Part shown: positions 28,474 to 38,280 of the stretch, piece by piece
How the letters are laid out: each line of letters opens with the position of its first letter
How positions within the stretch are numbered: position 1 is the first letter of the stretch
From: an uncultured Synergistales bacterium
GTDB lineage: Bacteria; Synergistota; Synergistia; Synergistales; Aminobacteriaceae
Length of the DNA: 41,600 nucleotides
Direction of reading: 5' to 3'
NCBI GenBank assembly: GCA_905233525.1
Contig: CAJOEW010000001.1
Location: 53,788 to 95,387 of the forward strand
Translations under genes and position numbers: made by a program
The notes under the pieces: generated by a model
What the model was told of the DNA's origin: nothing
The model's input: only the letters and a program-made list of their open reading frames with translations
Databases searched by the model: none

Positions 28474-30870
28474 ATAAATAAATTTCTATTCTTTGACGGC
28501 GCTATGGGTACTATGCTGCAGGCAAGAGGCTTGAAATTACGCGAGCTTCCTGAATCTTTGAATTTCACTCAGCCGGATTTATTAAAATCAATTCACCAGG
28601 AATATATTAACGCCGGCGCAGATTTTATAAGTGCAAATACATTCGGTGCAAATAAATTCAAGCTTGCTAATTCAGGCTTAAGCGTCCATGAAACAATACA
28701 GGCAGCTTTAAAAATCGTCCGTGAAGTTATAAAAGACTCCAATAAAGATTCAAGAGCAGTTTTAGACATTGGCCCAACCGGAAAAATTATGAGTCCTGTC
28801 GGTGATGCTTCGTTCGATGATATTTATTATTCTGTTGCTGAACAAGTTAAAGCCGGTAAAGATTTGGCGGACGTAATTTTATTTGAGACGTTCACGGATT
28901 TATACGAACTGAAAGCAGCAATTTTAGCCGCGCTTGAAAATTCTGATCTTCCGGTTTTTGCGACAATGAGCTTTGATGAATCCGGTAAAACATTTTTTGG
29001 AGCGTCTGTTGCTTCAATGGTTGCCACTCTAGAAAATTTGGGCGTGTCAGTTTTAGGCGTTAATTGTTCGTTAGGGCCTTCACAGCTCGTTCCAATCGTA
29101 AAAGAATTATGCGCGCGTTCTCATATTCCTGTAATGGTTCAGCCTAACGCAGGATTACCGAAATTGATTGACGGTGCAGCTCATTATGATGTCAGCCCTG
29201 AAGAATTTGCTGAGGTGTCATTAGAATTTGCTAAAGCCGGTGTAAATATTTTAGGCGGTTGCTGCGGAACGACTCCCGATCACATTCGTAAGACTAAAAA
29301 TATTATTATGAACTCCTGCGATCATGTTCGTGATCGTGTTGTGCCTGATAGATTTATAACGTGTTCGGCTGCTAAATCCGTGACATTTGGAGATAAATTT
29401 ATAGTGATCGGCGAAAGATTGAATCCGACCGGTAAAAAATTATTACAAAAGGCTTTACGAGAAGGCAATATAAATTATTTAATCAACGAAGCTATTAAAC
29501 AACAGGATCAAAACGCTGATGTACTTGATTTAAATGCCGGTCTTCCCGATATTGATGAACCTGAAATTTTAAAACGCGCTTTAATCGAAATTCAAGGCGT
29601 GACGAATTTACCGATACAGATCGACAGCTCAAATATTACAGCTCTTGAATCAGCGGCACGCATTTATAACGGCAAACCGATTTTAAATTCAGTCAGCGGA
29701 AAAGATGAAAGCTTAGAGAAAATTTTACCGATCGCAAAAAAATACGGCGCTTGCATTTTAGGATTAACACTTGATGAAAACGGTATACCAGAAACAGCCG
29801 AAGCCAGATTTAAAATTGCTGAAAAGATAATCAACACGGCTGAAAGTTATGGAATTAACAGACGCGATATTATTATTGACTGTCTTACGCTCACGGCATC
29901 GGCTCAACAAAAATTAGTCCCTGAAACTCTGAAAGCTGTCAGGCTCGTAAAAAATAATCTCGGTGTCTGCACAGTGCTTGGCCTTAGTAATGTTTCGTTC
30001 GGACTTCCAAGAAGACCGCTCATAAACCGCACAATGTTGATCGCCGCGATAATGAATGGTCTTGACTCGGCTATAATAAATCCAGGCGATCCTGATATAC
30101 GTGAAAGTTTGGCAGCATGGAATTTATTAACAGGCGATGAAAATGACATGCAGAATTATATTTCATACTGTGAAGCAAATCCGGCAGCCGTTCAAAATTT
30201 AAGCGCTTCACAAAAAATTTCAAGTCCTGACTCAAAAAATAACGCACATGATTTAAATACAGCGATCATCAAAGGACTTAAAGACGAAGCGAAAAATTTA
30301 ACGGACGAGCTTTTAAAATCTAAACAGCCTCTTGAAATAATCGAACAAAATATTATTCCTGCATTAGATCAAACCGGTAAGGATTACGAAACAGGAAAAT
30401 TATTTTTACCTCAACTGATTAAATCTGCAGAAGCCGCTAAATCATCATTTGAAAGCATAGCTCAAAATATGCAGGGCGATAATAAATCAGAACCGCGCGG
30501 ACTTGTTGCATTAGCTACAGTTTACGGAGATGTTCATGACATTGGAAAAAATATAGTTAAAACGATTCTGGAGAATTATAATTTCCACGTGATCGATCTC
30601 GGTAAAGATGTACCGCCTGAAAAAATTATCGAAGCCGTAAAAAAATATAACGTCCATATAATCGGATTAAGCGCCTTAATGACAACGACTGTAAACAGCA
30701 TGAAAGAAACGATTGAAAAAATACGTTCAGAATTTCCGGACATAAAAATTATTGCGGGCGGTGCTGTGCTTACGAAGGATTTAGCGAAATTTGCCGGCGC
30801 TGATTATTATGCTCACGACGCAATGGAAGGCGTGCGGATCGTTTCAAGCTTGTGTGAAAAATTAAGCTGA
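28474..30870 (+). CDS. metH: Cobalamin-dependent methionine synthase-like: homocysteine-binding, pterin-binding and B12-binding domains, no reactivation domain
   Basis: FFDGAMGTMLQARG, GGCCGTTPDHIR, IGERLNPTGKK, DVHDIGKNIVKTIL; frame runs upstream of ATG 28504 to a possible non-AUG start near 28474. Confidence 0.88.
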   Translation: MNKFLFFDGAMGTMLQARGLKLRELPESLNFTQPDLLKSIHQEYINAGADFISANTFGANKFKLANSGLSVHETIQAALKIVREVIKDSNKDSRAVLDIGPTGKIMSPVGDASFDDIYYSVAEQVKAGKDLADVILFETFTDLYELKAAILAALENSDLPVFATMSFDESGKTFFGASVASMVATLENLGVSVLGVNCSLGPSQLVPIVKELCARSHIPVMVQPNAGLPKLIDGAAHYDVSPEEFAEVSLEFAKAGVNILGGCCGTTPDHIRKTKNIIMNSCDHVRDRVVPDRFITCSAAKSVTFGDKFIVIGERLNPTGKKLLQKALREGNINYLINEAIKQQDQNADVLDLNAGLPDIDEPEILKRALIEIQGVTNLPIQIDSSNITALESAARIYNGKPILNSVSGKDESLEKILPIAKKYGACILGLTLDENGIPETAEARFKIAEKIINTAESYGINRRDIIIDCLTLTASAQQKLVPETLKAVRLVKNNLGVCTVLGLSNVSFGLPRRPLINRTMLIAAIMNGLDSAIINPGDPDIRESLAAWNLLTGDENDMQNYISYCEANPAAVQNLSASQKISSPDSKNNAHDLNTAIIKGLKDEAKNLTDELLKSKQPLEIIEQNIIPALDQTGKDYETGKLFLPQLIKSAEAAKSSFESIAQNMQGDNKSEPRGLVALATVYGDVHDIGKNIVKTILENYNFHVIDLGKDVPPEKIIEAVKKYNVHIIGLSALMTTTVNSMKETIEKIRSEFPDIKIIAGGAVLTKDLAKFAGADYYAHDAMEGVRIVSSLCEKLS

Positions 30871-30923
30871 TAATAATAAGTGTATAATTACTTAAAATTT
30901 ATTCACAAGGGGAAAATTTACAC

Positions 30924-31637
30924 TTGCAGGAAATTTTAAACAGGTGCAGACAATGGATCCGAGTTCAAATTACATCTGCCGGAGCGTCAGGAATTATTTT
31001 AGGTCTTTCAGGCGGAATCGATTCGGCTGTTGCAGCTGTGATCGCTCGTGAAGCTTTAGGCCGCGACAAAGTTTTAGGCGTGATTATGCCGTGCCACAGT
31101 ATCGAACGAGATCAGGCTGACGCAGAATTGTTAGCTAAAAAATTTGATATCGATTACAAAATTGTTAACCTTTCAGAAATTTTTGACACCGTTTTAAAAA
31201 CTTTAGGCTCTGAAATTCCAGTTACAGCGCAGTCAAATTTAAAGGCTCGTTTAAGAATGAGTATTTTATATTCGCTGGCTCAGTCTAAAAATTTTCTTGT
31301 GTGCGGAACCAGTAATCGATCAGAATATGAGACAGGATATTTCACTAAGTACGGTGACGCTGGAGTCGATTTAATGCCGCTGGCTAATTTTTTGAAGCGT
31401 GATATAAGAAATTTAGCGCGTGCGTTAGAAATTCCTGCCTGCATTATCGATAAAGCACCGAGCGCAGGATTATACGAAGGCCAAACAGATGAGAACGATA
31501 TGGGATTTACATACGATGTTCTTGATGAATATCTTGCCAGCGGAAAAATTGATAATATTCAGGCTCGCGAACGTATAGAAAATATGCGCAGGAAAAGCGA
31601 ACATAAACGTAAACCTGTGCCGATTTTTAAAATTTAA
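30924..31637 (+). CDS. nadE: NH3-dependent NAD+ synthetase
   Basis: GIILGLSGGIDSAVAAVIAREALG, GTSNRSEYETGYFTKYGDAGVDLMPL; TTG start. Confidence 0.94.
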   Translation: MQEILNRCRQWIRVQITSAGASGIILGLSGGIDSAVAAVIAREALGRDKVLGVIMPCHSIERDQADAELLAKKFDIDYKIVNLSEIFDTVLKTLGSEIPVTAQSNLKARLRMSILYSLAQSKNFLVCGTSNRSEYETGYFTKYGDAGVDLMPLANFLKRDIRNLARALEIPACIIDKAPSAGLYEGQTDENDMGFTYDVLDEYLASGKIDNIQARERIENMRRKSEHKRKPVPIFKI

Positions 31638-31664
31638 TTTATTTCCAAAGGAGTTTAAAAAAAT

Positions 31665-32417
31665 ATGTCAGGTCATTCAAAATGGGCGAATATTAAACAC
31701 AGAAAAGCCGCCCAAGATGCCAAAAGAGGAAATTTATTTCAAAAATTAGTCCGTGCGATCATCATTGCTGCTAAAGAAGGCGGCGGAGATCCTGCGATGA
31801 ACATGCGTTTGAAAACTGCGATCGAACGTGCAAAAGCTGTGAGCGTACCAATGGATAATATCACCCGTGCAATTAAACGCGGTACCGGTGAATTAGGCGA
31901 TGTATCTTACGACGAATTAACATACGAAGCTTACGGACCAGGCGGAATCGCTGTGCTTGTAAATGTCATGACAGATAACCGCAACCGCACAACACCTGAG
32001 ATCCGAGCATTGTTAACACGTAACGGAGGACAAATGGGAGAATCCGGCAGCGTTGCATGGATGTTTGACCGTAAGGGCGTTATCGAAGTCAAAGGCGAAA
32101 ATTTAAGCGAAGACGATTTAATGACATGCGGACTTGATAACGGTATGAGCGACATGGAAAAAAATGACTCAGGCTTTACTGTTTATTGCGAACCTGCTGA
32201 TCTTGACGGCTTACAGAAAGCTCTCGAAGATAATAAATATAATATAGAGAACGCAGAAGTCCAAATGATCGCAAAAACTCCCGTAGGTATTGCAGACGTA
32301 GAGACAGCCAGAAAAGTTTTAAGGCTCATTGACACGCTCGAAGAACATGATGACGTTCAGAACGTGTATTCAAATTTTGATATACCTGATGAAATTGCTT
32401 CAGAGCTGGACGAATAA
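31665..32417 (+). CDS. yebC: YebC/PmpR family protein
   Basis: MSGHSKWANIKHRKAAQDAKRGNLFQKL. Confidence 0.97.
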   Translation: MSGHSKWANIKHRKAAQDAKRGNLFQKLVRAIIIAAKEGGGDPAMNMRLKTAIERAKAVSVPMDNITRAIKRGTGELGDVSYDELTYEAYGPGGIAVLVNVMTDNRNRTTPEIRALLTRNGGQMGESGSVAWMFDRKGVIEVKGENLSEDDLMTCGLDNGMSDMEKNDSGFTVYCEPADLDGLQKALEDNKYNIENAEVQMIAKTPVGIADVETARKVLRLIDTLEEHDDVQNVYSNFDIPDEIASELDE

Positions 32418-32419
32418 AT

Positions 32420-32914
32420 TTGAATTGTTTAGGCGTTGATCCTGGTGTTGCGATTGTTGGATATGGTCTTGTGAGTGAGACTGATGACGGCTTGCGATCG
32501 ACTATTTACGGCAGCATTAAAACAGGATCAAAATTAACGATCGGCGAGCGTTTAGACAGAATATACAACACAATGCTTGAACGCATAAATGATTTAAAGC
32601 CGGATTTTTTAGCGGTTGAGAGATTATTTTTCGGCCGTAATGTAACGTCAGCAGGCAATGTCTATCAAGCTAGAGGTGTGATTTTGCTTGCTGCCCAGCA
32701 TTTTGGAGTAAGTGTTGTAGAATTATGGCCTACTCAAATTAAATTAAGCATTTGTGAAAAAGGACACGCCACCAAAAAAGAAATACAGGAGAGAGTTAAA
32801 AATATGCTGTCGCTTGAAAAAATACCAAGACCAGATGATACGGCTGATGCTTTAGCTTGCGCAATAACAGGTATAACAATTATTCATGAAGGTGTAAATT
32901 ATGGCATGGATTAA
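32420..32914 (+). CDS. ruvC: Holliday junction resolvase RuvC
   Basis: LGVDPGVAIVGYGLV, AVERLFFGRNVTSAGNVYQARGVI, PDDTADALACAI; TTG start. Confidence 0.95.
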   Translation: MNCLGVDPGVAIVGYGLVSETDDGLRSTIYGSIKTGSKLTIGERLDRIYNTMLERINDLKPDFLAVERLFFGRNVTSAGNVYQARGVILLAAQHFGVSVVELWPTQIKLSICEKGHATKKEIQERVKNMLSLEKIPRPDDTADALACAITGITIIHEGVNYGMD

Positions 32915-34304
32915 AAAATTTTTATTCGTAATAATTTTATTATGCCTGTCTGAAAATTTTGCATACGCCAGAAATATTTATGTAAGGCTTTCAAATTCCG
33001 GCAGATATGCAATAAGCACGACTAAAGGAAATTTAATCATGACTGACGCTGAAAACAGAGTAGCGAATTTAACAGATGAAGTAGTTGTTCATGTCAAAAA
33101 CGGTAAGGCTCATATTTCGGACAATGATTTTAATCTGCCTGTTGAGTTTTCGAGCAGCGAAGGTTTGTTAAAATTCGATGGCAGAGCTTATCGAGGGACG
33201 TTTTTAATTTCAACAAGAGAAGCATTATTAAACATCGTCGAGCTTGAAAATTATTTATGCGGAGTTTTGCCGGCTGAGGTTGGTTCGTCATGGCATGCAG
33301 AAGCTTTAAGAGCACAGGCTATAATTGCGCGTACGTATGTTTTACACAGGAGCATGACTCGTTCTGAACGCGGTTATGATGTCGTTGATACAGATATGGA
33401 TCAGGTTTATAAGGGTGCGAGCGTTGAGACTTCAAAAACAAACAGAGCAGTATCAAGCACGCGAGGACAGATCGTAACTTATGGACATGAGATAGCTTTT
33501 ACGCCGTTTCATTCTGATTCGGGAGGACATACAGCAAGCAATTACGACGTATGGGGAAAAGAGTTCGAATATTTAAAAGGCGTTCCAGAAGTCGTAGAAT
33601 ATACGTCGCCTGTATCATCATGGAATGTAAAAATTAAAGCTTCGAAAATTCAAAGCGCCGTCAAAAAAATTACAGGCCATGACATCGGAACGATAAAAGA
33701 AATTCAAGTTTCAGACATCGATCAGGGAGGCAGAGCTATAAATTTAACGATCAACGGCTCAAAAGGTACAGAGACGATCAAAGCCAGCACATTTAGATTG
33801 AATATAGATCCCCGCTCGTTGAAAAGCACGATGCTAACACCGTCAGGCGGAAATTATTCACCAAAGAATACATCAACACCAAGCGGACTCGTTGCACAAC
33901 ATGAACAGATTGATGTTTCGGATTTAGGTATGTCGTTAAGCATGGAACAGGATTTGGCAAAAATGACTGCGGACGGAATTTTTACAACGACAGAATTGAT
34001 CGATATGCTCACGAATCCTGACACTCAGAAAAAATATTACGAAGTCGGAATCGAACGTACTGGCAGAGCTAAAAATTCATCTGATCAAAATTCTAATGAT
34101 GAGCTTAAAAAAGTTAAGCCAAGAAATAATTACGGCTTCTCAATTGAAAAATCAGGTAAGAATTTTATTTTTTACGGACGCGGCTGGGGACATGGTGTCG
34201 GCCTTTGTCAGTGGGGAATGCTCGAAATGGCGCGGCAAGGCTGGACGGCTGAGAAAATTCTTGAGCACTATTACCCGGGCACAAGCGTAAGACGAATAAA
34301 ATAA
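32901..34304 (+). CDS. SpoIID/LytB domain secreted protein
   Basis: LENYLCGVLPAEVGSSWHAEALRAQAIIARTYVLHR...FHSDSGGHTA...GRGWGHGVGLCQWGMLEMARQGWTAEKILEHYYPGT. Confidence 0.93.
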   Translation: MAWIKKFLFVIILLCLSENFAYARNIYVRLSNSGRYAISTTKGNLIMTDAENRVANLTDEVVVHVKNGKAHISDNDFNLPVEFSSSEGLLKFDGRAYRGTFLISTREALLNIVELENYLCGVLPAEVGSSWHAEALRAQAIIARTYVLHRSMTRSERGYDVVDTDMDQVYKGASVETSKTNRAVSSTRGQIVTYGHEIAFTPFHSDSGGHTASNYDVWGKEFEYLKGVPEVVEYTSPVSSWNVKIKASKIQSAVKKITGHDIGTIKEIQVSDIDQGGRAINLTINGSKGTETIKASTFRLNIDPRSLKSTMLTPSGGNYSPKNTSTPSGLVAQHEQIDVSDLGMSLSMEQDLAKMTADGIFTTTELIDMLTNPDTQKKYYEVGIERTGRAKNSSDQNSNDELKKVKPRNNYGFSIEKSGKNFIFYGRGWGHGVGLCQWGMLEMARQGWTAEKILEHYYPGTSVRRIK

Positions 34305-34306
34305 TA

Positions 34307-35395
34307 ATGCGCGATATTTTTGATCTGGACTCTTATAATTTTGAACTGCCTGCTGAAAATATAGCTCAAACTCCTGCTGAACCTCGCGACAATTCAAATT
34401 TATTAGTCTGGAATATTTCGGAAAACCAGGCTCCAAATTTTAATAATAAATTTCACGACATAACAAAATATTTCAGGCCGGACGATCTTTTGATTTTGAA
34501 TGATACTAAAGTTATTCCGGCGAGGTTAATTTGTAACAGATCAGGCGGTGGAAAATCAGAGGTATTTTTATTAAAGCCGCTTGATAATTATTCAAAATGG
34601 GAAGCGCTCGTAAAACCTGCCCGTAAAATTCATGCCGGTGACGTTTTAACAATAGGCTATCATAAAATAAATATATTGTCTGAACATGATGCCGGCATTC
34701 GTGAAATTTCATTTGATAATAATTTTTCAGGCGCTGAATTTTTTAATTTCCTTGATGAAATTGGCCATGTGCCTTTACCACCGTATATAAAGCCTGATGA
34801 TAATTTAAAAGCTTCGTATCAAACAGTATTCGCTAAAAATAACGGTTCAGTCGCAGCACCAACAGCAAGCCTGCATTTTACAAACGAGCTGTTAAATAAA
34901 ATTACTGCACTCGGTGTAAAAATCGCTTATGTTACGTTACATGTAGGCTTGGGAACTTTCAGGCCGGTGCAATCTCAAGATATACGCTCTCATGATATTC
35001 ACGAAGAGTATTGCGAAATTCCGGAAGGTACTGCAGAATTGATCAACGCTTATAAATCACAGCATAAACGCATAATCGCATCAGGTACTACCGCAGCACG
35101 AACGCTTGAAAGTTTTTCATCAATCGATAGGAAAATCCTATGCGGCTCCAAAAATACAAGGCTATTCATTTATCCAGGTTATGAATTCAAAATTATTGAC
35201 GGCCTCATAACAAATTTTCATTTACCTAAAAGTTCATTGATAATGCTTGTATCAGCCTTCGCCAGTTATAAATCGCACGCTCAAAATAATTGTCAGCACG
35301 CGGAAATTTTAGACAGGCTCTTGAAAATTTATTCGGACGCTGTAAAAAATAATTGGCGCTTCTTTTCATTCGGCGACGCAATGCTCATAACTTGA
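34307..35395 (+). CDS. queA: S-adenosylmethionine:tRNA ribosyltransferase-isomerase
   Basis: FDLDSYNFELPAENIAQTPAEPRDNSNLLVW, HVPLPPYIKPDDN, YQTVFAKNNGSVAAPTASLHFT. Confidence 0.96.
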   Translation: MRDIFDLDSYNFELPAENIAQTPAEPRDNSNLLVWNISENQAPNFNNKFHDITKYFRPDDLLILNDTKVIPARLICNRSGGGKSEVFLLKPLDNYSKWEALVKPARKIHAGDVLTIGYHKINILSEHDAGIREISFDNNFSGAEFFNFLDEIGHVPLPPYIKPDDNLKASYQTVFAKNNGSVAAPTASLHFTNELLNKITALGVKIAYVTLHVGLGTFRPVQSQDIRSHDIHEEYCEIPEGTAELINAYKSQHKRIIASGTTAARTLESFSSIDRKILCGSKNTRLFIYPGYEFKIIDGLITNFHLPKSSLIMLVSAFASYKSHAQNNCQHAEILDRLLKIYSDAVKNNWRFFSFGDAMLIT

Positions 35396-35560
35396 TGAAA
35401 ATTTTGTGCGTGAATATATTTCCTGCAGATCGTTAAAAATCCGTCATTTAAAATATAATACCGGTTAAGACGGCGTGAAATTGTTTGCTTGAATTTTTGT
35501 TTAGTGTAAATGTTTCGCGCTCGGTAAATTTTTTTAAAACGAAGGATTTTATTATTAAAC

Positions 35561-36111
35561 ATGATCGCAATTATTGATTATGGCGTTGGTAATTTATTCT
35601 CGTTAGCTTCGTCATTCAAGGCTATAAATTTCGATGTCGTTGTAACGTCAAAGCCTGATGAAATTTTAGAAGCTGACAAAATTATTTTACCTGGTGTCGG
35701 CGCATTTGGTGATGCTTTCCGTTGTTAGGTATTTGTGTAGGAATGCAATTATTATTTGATGTCAGTTATGAATTTGGCGAGCATAAAGGCTTGGGCTTGA
35801 TACCAGGCGAAATAAAAGCAATATCCGAAATTATCCCGAGTGATTTAAAAATTCCTCAAATCGGCTGGAACTCGTTAAATATAAAAAATTTCGGAGGCGT
35901 GTTTAAAAATTCAAAACAGGGCGAATATGTATATTTTGTTCATTCGTACAGCGCTTTCTGTGATGAAAAATATATCACGTCAAAAACAGAATACGGCGCT
36001 GAAATTACTGCGTCTGTAGCAAATGAAAATATATTCGGCGTTCAGTTTCACCCTGAAAAAAGCGGTGAGGCAGGCTTGAAAATTTTAAAGGCGTTTTGCG
36101 AGGTGAAATAA
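35561..36111 (+). pseudogene. hisH: Imidazole glycerol phosphate synthase subunit HisH with internal frameshifting deletion
   Basis: MIAIIDYGVGNLFSLASSFKAINFDVVVTSKPDEILEADKIILPGVGAFGDAF(RC*), then PLLGICVGMQLLFD...FGVQFHPEKSGEAGLKILKAF in another frame; ~24 conserved residues between GDA and PLLGIC absent. Confidence 0.85.
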
Positions 36112-36112
36112 C

Positions 36113-36829
36113 TTGTTAATTTTTCCTGCGATAGATTTATTTGACGGTAAAGCAGTAAGATTATTTAAAGGCGATTACGAAAATATGACAATTTATGACA
36201 ATGAGCCGTTGAATACAGCTTTGAAATTTAAAAATTTTGGTGCTGAATGGCTTCACGTTATAGATCTTGAAGGTGCTAAGACAGGCGGCTGTAAAAATTT
36301 CGACACGATCATAAATATCAAGCACGAGACAAATTTAAAAGTACAGACCGGCGGAGGAATTCGAGATCTAAAAATCATCGAGCGCTATTTAAATTCAGGA
36401 GTCGACCGCGTAATTTTAGGTACTGCAGCCGTTACAGATAAGAATTTTGCGCGTGAAGCTGTTAAAAATTTTGGTGCTGATAAAATCGCTGTGAGCATTG
36501 ATGTAAAAAATAATTTCGTAGCGATTAAGGGCTGGCTTGAAAATTCGGATTTAAACGCGTTTAAATTTTGCGAGAAAATTTTTAATGACGGTGTCGAATA
36601 CGTAATCAGTACAGATATTTCGCGTGATGGAACTTTAACAGGAGCGAATTTAAATTTATATAAAGACCTGCAACACATACCAGGCATAAAAATAATTGCT
36701 TCAGGCGGTGTCAAATCAATTGATGATATAAAAGATCTTGCTGGCTTAAAAATTTACGGCGCTATCATCGGTAAAGCATATTACACCGGCGCTATAAATA
36801 TTAAACAAGCTATAGATATCGCTAAATAA
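36113..36829 (+). CDS. hisA: Phosphoribosylformimino-5-aminoimidazole carboxamide ribotide isomerase
   Basis: FPAIDLFDGKAVRLFKGDY, QTGGGIRDLKIIERYL, STDISRDGTLTGAN, IASGGVKSIDDIK. Confidence 0.95.
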   Translation: MLIFPAIDLFDGKAVRLFKGDYENMTIYDNEPLNTALKFKNFGAEWLHVIDLEGAKTGGCKNFDTIINIKHETNLKVQTGGGIRDLKIIERYLNSGVDRVILGTAAVTDKNFAREAVKNFGADKIAVSIDVKNNFVAIKGWLENSDLNAFKFCEKIFNDGVEYVISTDISRDGTLTGANLNLYKDLQHIPGIKIIASGGVKSIDDIKDLAGLKIYGAIIGKAYYTGAINIKQAIDIAK

Positions 36830-36853
36830 TTAAACGAGGTTTAAAAAAAAATT

Positions 36854-37569
36854 ATGATCACTAAAAGAATTATTCCATGTTTAGACGTTCGTAACGGGCG
36901 CGTTGTAAAAGGTGTTAATTTTGAAAATTTAAATGATGTCAATTCGCCGGTTGAGCTTGCAAAATTTTATTCAGATAACGGAGCTGACGAGCTTGTATTT
37001 TATGATATAACGGCTTCATCAGACGGGCGCAAGATCTTCACGGATATATTAAGAGAAACGGCGCGCAATGTTTTTATACCGTTAACAGTAGTTGAGGAGC
37101 TGATAAAGTTAGTGTAAATACCGGCGCAATAAATAATCCTGATTTAATTTCAGACGCAGCAAAATTATACGGTTCTCAATGTGTTGTGATCTCGGCTGAT
37201 ATAAAACGCGTTGATAATAATTTTCATGTATTTGCACGCGGCGGACGTGATGACACAGGTATCGAGGCTGTAGGCTGGATAAAAAAATGCGTTAATAACG
37301 GTGCCGGCGAAGTAGTTGTAAATTCAATTGATACTGACGGCGTTAAAAAAGGTTTTGATCTTGAAATGCTCGAAAAAATTTGCGAAGTAGTTAACGTTCC
37401 TGTGATAGCTTCAGGAGGAGCAGGCTGCATTGATGATTTTATAAAGCTGTTTAAAAAAATTCCAAATGTCGACGCAGGTTTAGCAGCTTCGATTTTTCAT
37501 TTCGGTGAAGTCAAAATAAATGATCTTAAATCGGCCATGCGTGATAATAATATTCCGGTCAGAATATAA
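36854..37569 (+). pseudogene. hisF: Imidazole glycerol phosphate synthase subunit HisF with internal frameshifting deletion
   Basis: [26 protein letters not shown]...VFIPLTV(VEELIKLV*), then [37 protein letters not shown] in another frame; expected GGGIR...LLxAG segment missing. Confidence 0.87.
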
Positions 37570-37590
37570 AATTTAGTGAGGCGTGAAAAA

Positions 37591-38280
37591 ATGCTTTCAA
37601 TTGACGATATAAAATTTGATGTTAACGGCCTTGTGCCTGCGGTTGTTGTTGATGACGAGACTAAAAAAATTTTAATGCTCGCCTACATGAGTAAAGACAG
37701 CTTAAAAATTTCGCTTGAGAAAAAATTAACATGCTTCTGGAGCCGCTCTCGTAAAGAATTATGGCTAAAAGGCAGCACGAGCGGAAATTATCAGCATATA
37801 AAAAAAATTAAAGCCGATTGTGACCGCGATACCTTATTGATTTATGTAAAACCTGATGGGCCTGCGTGTCATTTGGGTAATAATTCCTGCTTCGTTGATG
37901 ATCTGTTCGTTGATAATGAAAATGAAGCCGGTAATAATATTTCAAAGCATGATGAAAATTTACAGGATAATAATTTTTCGATCAAAGCTCTTTTTGAATT
38001 GATTAAAGACCGTAAAATAAATCCGCCTGAAAAATCTTACACTTCATATTTATTTGAAAAGGGCCTCGATAAAATTCTTAAGAAAATCGGCGAAGAAAGT
38101 ACAGAAGTCGTTATAGCCGCCAAAAATTCAAAAGAAGAAACAATTTACGAAATATCAGATTTAATTTATCACTTGCTCGTCTTAATGGTTGAAGCTGGAA
38201 TTTCAACGGATGAAATTTTAAACGAACTTGCCTCAAGACATGTGATCGATAAAAAAATTAAACAGGAGAAAATGAAATAA
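37591..38280 (+). CDS. hisIE: Bifunctional phosphoribosyl-AMP cyclohydrolase / phosphoribosyl-ATP pyrophosphatase
   Basis: [39 protein letters not shown]-terminal [15 protein letters not shown]...[13 protein letters not shown]. Confidence 0.94.
   Translation: MLSIDDIKFDVNGLVPAVVVDDETKKILMLAYMSKDSLKISLEKKLTCFWSRSRKELWLKGSTSGNYQHIKKIKADCDRDTLLIYVKPDGPACHLGNNSCFVDDLFVDNENEAGNNISKHDENLQDNNFSIKALFELIKDRKINPPEKSYTSYLFEKGLDKILKKIGEESTEVVIAAKNSKEETIYEISDLIYHLLVLMVEAGISTDEILNELASRHVIDKKIKQEKMK

Noticed and set aside
33130-33315. Small ORFs antisense or out of frame within spoIID/queA (33130-33315, 34096-34290, 34152-34436)
   Set aside because: Embedded in strongly supported genes, no independent evidence.
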